Shown here one piece after another: positions 45,001-56,300 of a stretch of DNA of 64,000 nt. Under the pieces are notes generated by a model. The model had not been told where the DNA came from. It did not search any database and saw only the letters and a list, made by a program, of their open reading frames with translations. How positions within the stretch are numbered: the stretch's first letter is position 1; the number at the start of each line of letters is the position of its first letter. Source of the DNA: Chlorella sorokiniana (taxonomy: Eukaryota; Chlorophyta; Trebouxiophyceae; Chlorellales; Chlorellaceae). Position numbers and translations under genes: made by a program. The stretch is taken from positions 124,001 to 188,000 of the forward strand of contig CP084611.1 in NCBI GenBank assembly GCA_025917655.1. Reading direction: 5' to 3'.

Positions 45001-47212
45001 ATGATGATGGCGGCGGCGTTTCTCGCGCTGATCGAACCGATGGCGGCGGCCGCTGCCCCCGCCAGCCGACGGGCAGGTAAGCCCGGCCATGCTGCTGTCT
45101 GAACCCCACCCCACTTTCTCACGAATCACCGACACCAACGTGCTATACAGGGTGCTATCACAGAGCCAGGACGTGTCTGCGGCCATTGTCGGCGGTTCTA
45201 ACGCTCCAAAGGGCAGGTGGGCAGCGCCGCCGCCCGCGTGTCAGCCGGGCTCCCAGGCGGCGCAGCTGCAGCGGCAGAGCAGCGCCGCGTGTCGCGCCAT
45301 CATGCTGCTGCCCGTGCCCCCGCAGGTATCCCTACGCCGTCTCTCTGCGCCAGCGCAGCGGCATGCAGCTGCATTTCTGCGGAGGTGAGAGCCCTCGCTG
45401 GCTCGCCGCTCCCTCTTTGAGCTGGCTGTGCAAGCACAGGGCAACCAAGCTTGCCCCACCCCTTCTGGCCTCTCTCGAAATTCGCCGCTGCCGCTGCTGA
45501 GCACACTGCCGCCCCACATCACGGCATGCTTCTCAGCCGCCACAACGCCGTGCCAGTCACAGCCGCTGGGTGCTCTGTGTCGCCGCTGCAGGCTCGCTCA
45601 TCCACCGTCGCTTCGTCCTCACAGCGGCCCACGTGAGCTTCTCCCCTGCCGCTGCCGTGTGTTTGCGACGCGTCACAGCATTTTTGCACAGCATTCTAGC
45701 ACAGCTGGATGCCGCTGGGGAAGGGCCGCTGGCAAGTATGCTCTCAATCAAACGCAGCCAATGTCCAACCTCCCACCTGCCTCCCACCTGCCTCCCATCT
45801 GCTCCCCATAACAACTCAACAACTGCGCCTCATCGCCACCCGCAGTGCTTTTTCAAGGAGGACGGCACGCCGGCCGCCCGCTCCTTCCGGGCGCCGCTGG
45901 TTGGCAGCAGCCTCGTGTGGGGAGGATGGGGGGGCAGCGCTGCTGCTTGCGGCACCTTTCTGCGGCACGCCTCCTCTGCCTCCGGCCTGAGCCTTTACCG
46001 CCCCTCCGCTCTTTGCCGCCCGTCCGCCCTCACTAATCCCTTTGCCTGCCCCCTTCCCCACTCCCTTGCCGGTCCCCTCCTGTTGGCAGCTGCGCATAGG
46101 AGGGTACGTCAAGTATGGGTCAGACCCCGGGCACGAGACGCGCCGCACCGCCATGCTGCGCCCCCACCCCCAGTTCAGCCCCGAACGTATGAAAACGACG
46201 TGGCGCTGATCCTGCTGGACCGCCCCTCCGCCAAGCGGCCCATCGGCCTGCCCGCCGCCAGCACGGCGCCGGCGGCGCCCCCGGGACAGGTGCTCACGGC
46301 GATCGGCTGGGGGCTGCTGCGGCAGGGCGGCCCCACCGCTACAACCCTGCAGCAGGTGCGCTGTGCGCGATATGGGTGGCAGAGTATTCATTGTTGGATC
46401 TGTTGGGTGTGGGTGGGGGTGATGCTGCTGTACCGTGAGGGTGTGTTGGCGCTGGGGCTGGGGCTGGGGGAGCAGCAGCATGCGCTGGAAAGGGCACCCA
46501 GCAGCTCATTCAGTGCCTGGACCTGTCGCCTAGCAACCGCACTGCTCCCCGCACCCACCTACTCATTCCCCACCCATTTCCTCATCGCACGCAGGTGGGG
46601 CTGAAGCTGCGCGGCAACTCCGTGTGTCAGCAGTACATGCCAGCCGAGCGGTGGGGCCGCAACTCGTTCATGTGTGCGGGGGAGCCCGGCAGCGGGCGCG
46701 ACACCTGCGCCGGCGACTCGGGCTCCCCCTGCTGCGCCGCACCACCAAGGGCAAGCGGGCTTGGGACCTTCAGGCAAGGGGGCCTCGGCCAGGGGGTTGG
46801 GGCGGTTGGGGTTGGCGGATTGATGCCCCGGGTGCTGGGCAAGAATGGCAGGGGTTTGCGGGGCAGTTTGTGCGAACTGCTGCAAACTGCGTGTGGGCAG
46901 ACAGGGGACGAGCATCCACAGCGCTTCAGGCCCTGCCAGCAGCCTGCGGTCTGCGCCGCCTATAGAAAGGCAGCCGGCCCTGCCGCCACGCCCGCAGGTC
47001 GGCATCACCTCCTGGGGATACGCCTGCGCCGGCAGCCGCCCCGCAGTCTACACCAACGTGGCCCGCATGGCGCCCTGGATCAAGGCCCAGATGCGGGCGA
47101 TGCTCAAGGCGGAGCGCCGCCAGCAGCTGCGGCAGCGGCGGGGGCTGCTGGGGGCACAGTGCCTGCAGCTCTGGGCCTGGCGGGCGGCAACGGCACCGCC
47201 CTGGCGCAGTAG
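45001..47212 (+). CDS. Secreted trypsin-like serine protease (S1 family)
   Basis: Secreted or lumenal endopeptidase. Exons: 45001-45076, 45151-45216, 45326-45384, 45592-45632, 45846-45899, 46090-46354, 46595-46773, 46998-47212. A signal peptide starts at the triple ATG (MMMAAAFLALIEPMAAAAAP). The mature N-terminus is expected at IVGGSNAPKGRYPYAVSLRQ, the usual zymogen cleavage site. The catalytic triad is visible: His in RRFVLTAAHCFFKEDG, Asp in ENDVALILLDRP and Ser in DTCAGDSGSPLL. GITSWGYACAGSRPAVYTNV and APWIKAQM close the domain. The intron after 46773 has a GC donor (CAG then gcaagg). The C-terminal tail is Arg/Gln/Leu-rich and its stop is ambiguous: a frame break at G runs near 47140-47160 would give the stop at 47212, otherwise the frame runs to 47339. 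Cleavage preference for basic residues is likely but not proven. Confidence 0.85.
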
Positions 47213-47778
47213 GCCTAGGGGCCCAGCCCTGCGCGGTGGGGCTCCTCCGAGGCCGCCAGACCCCAACATGGTTGGTTGCTCCCAAGACTGCTGTGGACCT
47301 GCGCTGGTTTTTTATTTAGTACATGCTTTTTTTCAGTAAATGCTTTCGTCCCTCAAGTTTCATTCCCTCTGTCGATGTTTCTGACCAATGTTGGTGATCC
47401 TACAAGGCATCCTGCCCGGTCTGCCGCGCCTTGCACCATCAGGTTCGTGCTGCGATGCCAGAAGTGCGGCGCCGAGCAAGAGCCTGCCTCAGCTGCCAGA
47501 CTGCAAGCTGCCCTCGCAGGGTTATGTACATGTGAAGCAGGGCGGTGAACAGAGGGAGCACATCTCAATTTCGTGGGTCAGGCTGGTTAATACCTCCGCA
47601 CAACTGATCAGGTTTGCATGCGCTGCTGGAGTTAGGCCCCTCTGAGGCGGGATCCAGTGTGGCTTCAAGCTGCGTTCATAGCCCACAACCTCCACGCTGT
47701 TGGCCCATGGGCTGCTGGCCAGCTGGCAGGCGGAGGCAGCAATGGCGAGGTTGCTGCCCAGGCTGCACACGGGGCGGC
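47213..47778. other. Tail-to-tail intergenic region
   Basis: Between the protease and the minus-strand type I membrane protein. No domain-bearing frame or clear TGTAA is seen. The alternative protease end at 47339 would use its first part. Confidence 0.5.
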
Positions 47779-49422
47779 TCACAGCTTCTCGTAGTCGCTC
47801 TCCCTGATGACTTGGATGAACTTGGCCCGCTCGCCGCCGTGCTTCTCGCTGTCACCGCCCCCTCCACGTCCTCTTCGCCCTCCCCCTCGCCCTCACCCTC
47901 CTCCGGGAAGCAGTGCCACACAACAACCAGTGCAGCACCGGCCGCCAGGCACACAAGCGCCACGCCTGCGGTGGAAAGGGGAAGGGGGAAGGGGGGTTGG
48001 GCAAAAGGGCATCAGTGTGAGCCCCTGTGGCGTGGCAGGTGCCTCCTGCGGGCAAGCGAAGCACGCTTTGGCGTTTGTGCATGGGGCAGCACTTCGGGGC
48101 AAGGGTCTCGTCGGAATGCTGCCGGTCACCATCTACCTTCCCCCGCCCCCTTTCCCCTACACCCCACAGAAGGTCAGCAGCGGCTCACCGCTGATGGACA
48201 CAAAGTACTCGCGCTGGGTCACCTCCTGCATGGAGCCCTCGCCGCCGTTGCTGCCTGCAGGGAGAAGGGGGCAGGCGCGCTGGCGTGGGCGTGGCGCATG
48301 CGTGTGGCGGTTGGCTGTTCTTTCTTCATTTCTGACGGTTGGCTGTTGCTGTGGATGGGAGGCACAGCGCGGAAACGAGGTGGCCTGTCTGAGGTATGAA
48401 CTGGACAGAGTGAGGACAGAGTGAGACGGCGGATGAGGCTGGGTGAGAGCGGGCCGACAGCGCAACCCACCACGCAGGGCGATGAAGCGTCGCCGGGTGG
48501 CCCAACCCACGCGGATGTCAAAGAGGCCCCGCTCGCTGGTGTTGGCTTGGCTGCTGCAAGCAGAGGGAGGAAGCGTGGCGCGGAATGTGTGCCGTTTCAA
48601 GCCACCCCGCAGAAGCTCAGCCCAAGAGCAGGGCCTGGTCGTCTCTGCAGGGAGTCATCCTTCCGCCACCCGCAAGCTCTGCTGGCGCGCACGCACCTGG
48701 CCACTCCAAAGGCGGTTTCGTTGCGGCTGTACACCAGCTCCGCCTGCCAGCCGCCCGGCAGGCTGAGGGCGAGGTCGGGCCGAGCGGCTGCCGTCGATCC
48801 GGACGGCGACGGCGTCTCAGCAATGGCGGCGGTGGCGCCTACCATGTTAAGGCCAAGCTCCGGCGCGGCGTCGACGTCAGGGGTGCCCTCAGGCGGCTCT
48901 GGCGGGGCCAGCTTCAGGGCAGCTGCCAGGGCCAGCTCGTCCGCATCGGCCAGCAGCTGCTGCAGCATGTCGGACGCGTCGGCCGAGAGGCGGGCGGCGG
49001 CGGCGGCGGCGTCGGGAGGCGCGGGGCGCCGTCCACAGTCACATCCCACTCCCATGTGCCTGGGAGTGCTGGCTGGCTCGGTGTTGCGCTTGCGGCGCTG
49101 TGGGTTGATCGAAGAGGGTGGCTGGCGGTGGATGGAGGGGTGCCTGGCAGGCTGAGCAGCCAAGCCTCATCAGCCGCCTCAGCAGGCGGTACCGTTGTAC
49201 GGCGGACGGGTTGGTTGTGGCCCAGCGCAACGGGTGCTGGCGGCAAGGGCGGGGCCGCTGGGCCGGGCTCTGGCCCCACAGCCACCAGCTGCACGGTTGG
49301 GGGAAGGCCCAGCGCTGGGTGGCGGCGCCGCCGGCCGGCGCCTGCTCAGCGCTGGTGGCCGTCCCGGCGGCCGCGGCTGCAAGCAGCAGCAGGGCTGCTG
49401 CCACCGTGTGCAGGCTGCTCAT
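47779..49422 (-). CDS. Predicted type I membrane protein of the secretory pathway
   Basis: Family not recognised. Exons: 49422-48697, 48550-48471, 48254-48189, 47965-47779. A classical signal peptide opens the protein (MSSLHTVAAALLLLAAAAAG). A long Pro/Ala-rich linker follows, then a helical acidic part (DMLQQLLADADELALAAALK) and a compact lumenal domain: GWQAELVYSRNETAFGVA, SERGLFDIRVGWATRRRFIA, EVTQREYFVSISG. One transmembrane helix (GVALVCLAAGAALVVVWHCF) is followed by an acidic stretch (EEGEGEGEGEEDVEGAVTA) and a short tail ending ERAKFIQVIRESDYEKL. NET and NTS in the lumenal part are possible N-glycosylation sites. The topology suggests an ER or Golgi resident or cargo-type membrane protein. 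It is divergent from the CAF16-like gene. Frame breaks lie near 49020-49030 and in the tail. Confidence 0.68.
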
Positions 49423-49909
49423 GGCTAGCAGGGCTTGCAGGGAGCAGGAGAGGTTGCTTGAGTGAGACGAGGAGGCAGCCGGCCGATAGGGTTGGTCGGC
49501 CTGGGTTGTGTAACTCGTCGCGATTGTTTGGAGCTCACTGAGCCCCCGGCGTCAAACACGACAGACTGCAGGGGCAACTCAGGCTCCCAGCCTCCACCTC
49601 CAAGGCTCTTGGCCTTTCCAATTGCGTCCGCCGCCACATGGGCTGCCCAGCCTTTTCCTTCCTGTCAAACCACGGTGTGGCCGAGTCATTTATTCCCGAT
49701 CGTGTATTGAACCAATTCGTTTGCCCCGTTAACTTCTGCGGCGTCGCTACAGCACCCTCCATTCCGCACTGCGCGCATTGCTGCTGCTGTTTTTTGTCCG
49801 GTCGCATAAGCTCTTTCTCGCCAGCACAAAGTGCCAATAAGCCTGCCCAGCCCCCGCCTCGAACGCCGCCCGCTCGCCGCCCCCTCCCCCCCCGCCGCCA
49901 GCCCTCACC
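49423..49909. promoter_or_regulatory. Divergent intergenic promoter region (type I membrane protein / ABC ATPase)
   Basis: 487 bases between outward-pointing start codons, with an AT-richer core around 49675-49740. It probably holds both promoters. Confidence 0.5.
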
Positions 49910-51671
49910 ATGACGGCGTCGCAGCCGCTCGCAGCCGTGGCCTCGGTGGCTGCAGGCGACACAGAGGAGTCGGTGGTGGTCCGCAGCCTGAACTTCTCCT
50001 TCCCCATGAGCCCACCAGTCATCCAGGACCTGTCCCTGGAGCTTCCCCGCGGCTCCCGCTGCCTGCTGACCGGGGCCAACGGCGCGGGTGCGCCGCCGCC
50101 GCTGCTCCGGCGCCTCCCACTATCCCGGCTGTGCACCGCAGCAGGCGCCGACAGAGTGCATGCACAGCGTCGCAGACGGGCAGCCGCTGCAGATGCTGGG
50201 CTCGGAGCTCCTGGACTGCCCTGCCCACCCAGCGCTCGGCCCATGTCCCCTCACTCTCCTCGCTGCTCTCACCCCTCTGGTGCCTGTTTCGACACCAGGC
50301 CGACGGAGTTGAGCTCCCGGGTTTTACCCCCCCCTTCCTCCGCAGGCAAGACGTCGCTGCTGCAGGTGCTGGCGGGCAAGTATCTGGTGGGCGAGGACGC
50401 GGTGCGCATCCTGGGCCGCCCCGCCTTCCACGACATCCAGCTGGTGAGCGGCGCGCAGCAGCTTGCTGGGCCGCACGCGTTCGGCGGCGACCGGCGCCGG
50501 CTTCTGCTCCTGCCTGCACCTTTCTCTTCCTGTCCTCTTTCCTCTTCTTCCGTCTAGACTGCTTTGCGGTGTCCCGGTGTGCTGCTGGCATATTTTCTCG
50601 GCTTCCTCAAGACACCTCTCCCTGAATGAGGCGACCTCTCCTGCCTGCCTACCTTCCGTTTCCCCCCCTCCCCCATCTCCCGCAGACTGCCAGCGGCGAC
50701 CTCTCCTACCTCGGCCCGCAGTGGCGGCGGGACATCGCCTTTGCCGGCAACAACGTGGCGCTGCAGGGCGACATCGGAGCTGGGCAGATGTTGTTCGGTG
50801 TGGAGGGGGTGGATCCTGAGCGGCGCGACAGGTTGGTGAACTGTGCCAGCGGTGTTGGTGTGTGTATTGGGGCGGGGGCGATGGGTTCAGGGGCTGCATG
50901 CGCGTCGGCAGGGCAGGATGAATGCAGAGCGCTGCGGGAGGTGAGCGGTTGAAGAGGGAATACAATCGTGTGTGCATACGCACCGTACACCCCAGCCAAT
51001 CCCCACAATGCACACACACAATCAGTCACTTCCCGCGTTTGCTCACCACTGCTCTTTAGCGGTTTATCTATCCTGCTTGCTTCTTTCCCTCCCTCCCTCC
51101 CTCCCTCCCTGCACCGCCAGGCTCATCCGTCTGCTTGACATCGACCTCAACTGGCGCCTGAACAAGGTGTCGGACGGGCAGCGCCGCCGCGTGCAGATCG
51201 CGATGGGCCTGCTGAAGCCCTACCAGGTGTGTGCCTTGCAGCGCATGCACTCAGGAATGCTGCGGCGCTTGGGGAACACGCCGCTGCGTGGCCCCCACCA
51301 CCCAAACGCCCACACCCACATCCCCCCCACCCCAACCCGCTGATCCCTCAGGGTGCCGCACTGCCTGCCCTCTCCCACTCCCAGCCTTGAAACTTCCTTC
51401 CTTCATTTCACGACTGGTTTTCCTGTCGGATCTTGAAATTTCGATCCCTCCTGCCTTCCAGGTGCTGCTGCTGGACGAGATCACGGTGGACATGGACGTG
51501 GTGGGGCGCCTCGACCTGCTGGCCTTCTTCACGCAGGAGTGCGCGGAGCGGGGGCCACCATCATCTACGTGAGCCGCAGCTGCCTGCCATGGCGCGTTTT
51601 CGCCTCGATCACTTATTCGCTCAATCGAGGGTTTGTGGTCGTGGATGTGTGGGATGTGGGTGGAGGTGGGG

Positions 51672-51704
<33 letters not shown>

Positions 51705-52353
51705 GGGGTCAGAGCGCGCTCGCAAGGGGCGACATGCGCTGGGGGCGGCCACATGCTGAAATATGTGCTGGCAAGGCTGGGTGCGGCTGCGGCGCAGGAG
51801 CGCCTGCAGAGGCGCGCCCAGCTGGCCACGTGCCGCTGCCTGGCTGCCTGCCTGACAGCAGCAGCACCCGGCGCTGCAGGCCACCCACATCTTTGACGGC
51901 CTGGAGCGCTGGCCCACCCACTTTGCGTACCTGGAGGGCGGGCGCATGCTGCGAGGTGCGAGCGCGCGGCTTCCGTGCGCCCAGCTGACGCGCCGTGTTG
52001 CAGCGCAACGCGGCTGCTCTTTCGGCGGCCGACAGCGCAGCTGGCCGGCAGGCGCCTGTTTAGCAGGCGTGATGGGCACGGTGTTTGGTGTTTTTTTTGG
52101 GGGTGCAGCTTCTCATGGCCGCCCCGCCTGCCAGGCTGCTCAACTGGCCCGTTTTGCCCCTGCAGGTGGCGCTGTCGGCGGCATTCCGGAGCTGCAGACG
52201 GGTGGCAAGCTGCTGCATGTGGTAGAGGGCTGGCTGCGCGAGGAGAAAGAAGCCCGGCTGCGGCGGCGGGCGGAGGAGGCGGCTGCGCCGCCACCACCGC
52301 CCAAGCCGCGTGCGCCGCTCATGCCCAGCAAGCACATGGCGTTTTTCCGCTGA
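49910..52353 (+). CDS. CAF16-like soluble ABC ATPase (plant ABCI19/20/21 class)
   Basis: Single-domain ABC ATPase without membrane helices. Yeast Caf16 associates with the CCR4-NOT complex; plant ABCI19-21 are cytosolic homologues. Exons: 49910-50087, 50346-50443, 50686-50831, 51121-51226, 51462-51568, 51880-51955, 52166-52353. Family-specific opening: [20 protein letters not shown]. Walker A is split by the first intron ([20 protein letters not shown]). Then [20 protein letters not shown] and [20 protein letters not shown] with the signature, Walker [21 protein letters not shown], and the H-loop [20 protein letters not shown]. The C-terminus [20 protein letters not shown] and [10 protein letters not shown] is also typical. 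One frame break sits at the G run 51550-51554, immediately before ATIIYATHIF. Length and order match the family, so this is a confident call. Confidence 0.93.
51673..51702. repeat. GT dinucleotide microsatellite in ABC ATPase intron
   Basis: About fifteen uninterrupted GT units followed by a G run, within the intron 51569-51879. Confidence 0.9.
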
Positions 52354-53373
52354 AGAGGACCGTGCTTCTTCATCATAGCGGGGCAATATGTGATGCAGGC
52401 GTTTTTCCAAGGTGAAAGGAAGGCACACCAGGCGTGCAGTGCCTGCGCGCAGGAGCGCAGCTGCGGCAAGCCAGGTGGCGTATGGGCCTCATGGGCCGTC
52501 CTTTCACTGGAACCGGCTGCAGCGGCTCAGCCTCGCAAATTCTTCGTCATCAAGCACACCTGCTGCCAAAATGGGCTGGGTGTGCTGGTGCGGGCAGAGG
52601 CTCGCAGGTATTGCAACTGGTCCGGTAAAAAGCCCGATTCCGAAGACTAACGCGTGAGAACGTGATGTCGGTATGTACAAAACATAAGTGACGAAACGCA
52701 GGAAGGCTTAAAGGGCTGAAGGAGCGGGGGAAGAGAGGGGTTGTCCAGCCTTGCACGGGAGGAAAGGCTCGCCTTATACGAGGGTTTGGCGGTCTCGTCC
52801 ACCGCTCGCCGTGGCAGAGTTCCGGCGATTTGGGCCAGCAAGGTCCAGCGTTCCGGCCAAGCGTTCCCAGCAACCTCAGAGCTCCCTCTGTTCCCACCCT
52901 ATCGCGGCGCAGCCTCGGGTCCCGAGGCCTCCAGCCCCATAAGCGGGTTGTTGGCGGCGTGGGACCACCAAGTTTGCCTGGAGATCAGGTGAGCCTCGTC
53001 TCGGGTTCTCGCGGCGGTGGCCCTGTAGGCAGTGCCCAGCCTAGCCTTGCAGCTGCATCAGGAGCCGTGCACGAGGGCAGGGCGCGCCGTACATGGCGCG
53101 GCGGCTGCCCGCCTGGCACAAAGCGGCGGCGGCCCTAGTCGGCCTGGCGCCGTCCCGGCCAGCCCCTGTTTGGCACCATTTACGCTGCGCCTGCTCGCGA
53201 CGCTTGTCAATGTTGTCTGGTGTTTTTTGCTAAAGGTTTCCAGCACAAGTGGCCTCCCCGCTGCGCGCAACCTGCGGCGTCCACGCTGGGTGCTCGCTGC
53301 TGTTCACGGCCCTGCCAGTATCCCCTGGCACTGCCTGCACGCAGGCGGCCGCGCGCGCCCGCAGCGCCCCGCC
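52354..53373. other. Intergenic region upstream of RWP-RK gene
   Basis: No recognisable gene. It holds the ABC ATPase 3' UTR and probably the RWP-RK promoter and 5' UTR. The longest plus-strand frame near 52741-52992 begins with a non-ATG codon and has no known domain. Confidence 0.5.
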
Positions 53374-56300
53374 ATGAGCACGCCGGCGCTGGTGCCTTTC
53401 AAGAAGAAGAGGACCAAGGGTGAGGCTGGGCGCAGCAAGCTGGGTGCTGCCGCGCCGCGGCCCGCCGCGCGGGCGGCACTCGCGCCTCCCACACGCCCGC
53501 ACCTTGGTGCCCCTGCCAACTCCGCTCCCCCTCCATGCCCTGAGCAGGCGGTCGATACTCCCACGAGATTACTAAGGATGAGATTGAGCAGTACTACCAC
53601 ATGCCGTGCGAGGAAGCCAGCAAGCAGCTGGGCATCGGCCTGACCATCCTCAAGCGCATCTGCCGCCGCATGGGCATCGAAAAGTGGCCCTACCGCCAGC
53701 TCAAGCGCGGGGGAAGCTGGGAGATGCGGCAGCCGCGGCGGCGGCGACTGCCTCCGGCGGCGGCGGCAGCGGCGGCAGGGCTGCTGCTCCAGCGTCGCCG
53801 TTTGCCGCGGCGGGCGGCAGCCCGGGCGGGGGCGCAGGCGGGCAGGCAGCGCTGCCGCCTCCACAGCAGGATGAGTGGGGCGAGGGCGAGGGGGCGGGAG
53901 CGGCAGCGACGACAGCGGCGGCAGCTGGCGGGCGCACCGTGGGGGGCTGCGGGGCCCGTGCTGCCGCTGGTGTCCATGCGGCGGCAGGGCTCGGAGCCGC
54001 TGCCGCCGCCGCCGCCGCCGCCGCCGGCGCGGCAGCACCCCGCGCGCGCCGCCTCGCCGCCGCCCGCTGCCGGAGAGGAGGGCCCCGGGCGCCGCTCGCT
54101 GGAATTGGGGGCCACGGCGCGGCAGGGCAGCGGCCCGCCCCGGGCGACCCGCCGCCGCTGGACGGCGCCGCCGCGCCTCCGCTCGCCATGCAGCGCGCGC
54201 CCAGCGGCGCGCTGAAGCGCATCCGGGAGGAAGACATCGACCCGCTGCTGAGCCTGCTGGACGGTTCCTCCTCCGCGGAGCCCTCCCCAACCCCTTTGCC
54301 GCCGCCGCGTCTGCCCGAGCCCGGCTGGGAGGCGGGCGGCGGCGCCCGCCGCCCCCTTGGGCGCCGAGTCGCTCGCCGCGTCGCTCAACCGGCTGGCCAT
54401 GCGCACGCTCAGCCTCAAGCGGCAGTGCTCCAGGGACGACACGGCACTGGATGCGCTGGACCAGGCGCTGCTGGCAGAGGTGGGCGCCGCCGCCCGCGCC
54501 GCCGCCCCTGCCGACTTGCCAGGCTCTGTTGAGTGGCTTTGTGTTTGTTGAAAGGCTCTGCGGTTAGTTGTTCGCTTCCATTTCGGCTGGTTGCTTTGCT
54601 TTCCATTCGCTACAGTCTTGCCTGCTGGGGTGCGGCAAAGGGATGTTGGTTGCTGTGCCGCTGCTGCAGCATTGCGAGGGTCACCCGGAGCCCTGGGGAG
54701 GTGGTTGGGTCTGCCGCACCGCATCTGATCGGGCCGCCCCGCTGCCGCCTGGCCCTGCAGCGTCTGGAGGCGCAGGCGGCGGCGCCGAGCCACGCGGCAG
54801 CCCTCGCCCTCGGCCGCGCCTGCTCCATGCCCACCCACGGCAGCCTGCCTGCGGCCAGCCCTCGCATGCCGCCCCGCGGGCCGCCGCGGGCGCCGCCAGC
54901 CGGCTACGTGTCGTACGAGCCCGCGACGGAGGTGCAGCGGCTGCCGCCGCGGCCTCCTGCCGGCGGTCCGCCCTTTGCGGCGGCGGGGGCGGCGCCGCCG
55001 CAGCCCAGCGGTTCTCCCTTTGCGGCGGCCATGGGGAGGGCGGCGCGCCTGTGGTGGAGGAGGCGCTTGAGTCGCAGCTACCGCTCATGAGGTGAGTCCC
55101 TGTGGCCCACACCACTCTGCGCGCCTTTGCCTGGCTGCCCCCACGTTGTTTGCTGTGAGGAGGAGCAGCTGGTTGGGGGAAGCCGCGGCCCCTCCCCGCC
55201 CACCACCTCCACCCACCATTCGCATCAACCTGCCTGCCCCTCAACCGCGCATCGCGGAAAGTTCCCCCACCCCACAATCACCCTGCCCCTCACCATGCCT
55301 GTCCTCCTGCCAACCCTTTGGGGCGGCCGCCCGCCTGTGCTCAAACTCAGGCTCCCCGCCTGCCGCTTCTCCCCTTCCTTCCGCCACCGCAGCGACCGCA
55401 GCTTCAATGCGCTCCTGTTTGGCCGCGAATCTGTCACAACGTCAGAGCCACTCAATCTTGAAGCGCTGGTGGCGGAAGCAAACGCGGGGTCGGCAGGGCC
55501 CGCCCGTGGCGGCGGCAGCGGCGAGGCGGCGCCGGTGGCCAGGTTCGCGCGCGCCGCGCTGCCCTTTGATGCGTGTTGGCACGGCTGGGCAGTGCATTCC
55601 CCTGGTTGGCAGTCTTTGCTGGCCGCCCTGCTCGCTGTGTTGCGCCTGCGCCGCCGCCCCCTCCTCCCGACCCCCAACCCCTTACCCCGCCCTACGCGCG
55701 ACGCCAAACCCCCACCCCCACCCCACCCCACCCCACCCCCTCCCCGCCTCGACAGCATGGCTGGCAGTGACTGGACAGACGGCTTGCCCAGCCTGCCCAG
55801 CCCGTTTGGGAGACGCACGGCGAGGGCAGCACCACGCAGCAAGACGGTGAGCAGGCGCTGCTTGGCATGGGGTTGTTAGTGCATCGGTGCATGCGGCTGC
55901 GCACCATGTAGCTGCACGGGAGAGGGAAGGCATCCTTTGAATGATGTCGGCCTCGCCGTGTGCAGTCATTTCTTGTCATGCCAAGTGCCTGCAAACGCCC
56001 ACTATTAGCGCCCAACCTTCCACCCATGCTTCCAACCCTCAGCCTTCCACCCCAACCAAGGCTGATCCCAGCCTCACTCACCCCCTGCAGCGCTCTGCTT
56101 GCCCCACCCACCCCCTGTTGTGCCCTGACAGCCTGCCCCCCCCCACCCGCTGTTGCAGTGGACGACTTGCTGGCCGAGTTCTTGGGCCAGCGGCCGGTGA
56201 GCATGGCTGATGGGCGCTCTGCCGAGCTTCCAGACCCCGCGGCGGCCCCGCCCCCTCTGCGTTTGCGGCGGCAGCCTGCGGCAGCGGCGGCGACCCCGCG

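Noticed and set aside
52741-52992. Open frame of 83 codons upstream of the RWP-RK gene
   Set aside because: It begins with TTG, not ATG, and has no domain; more likely 5' UTR or spacer.
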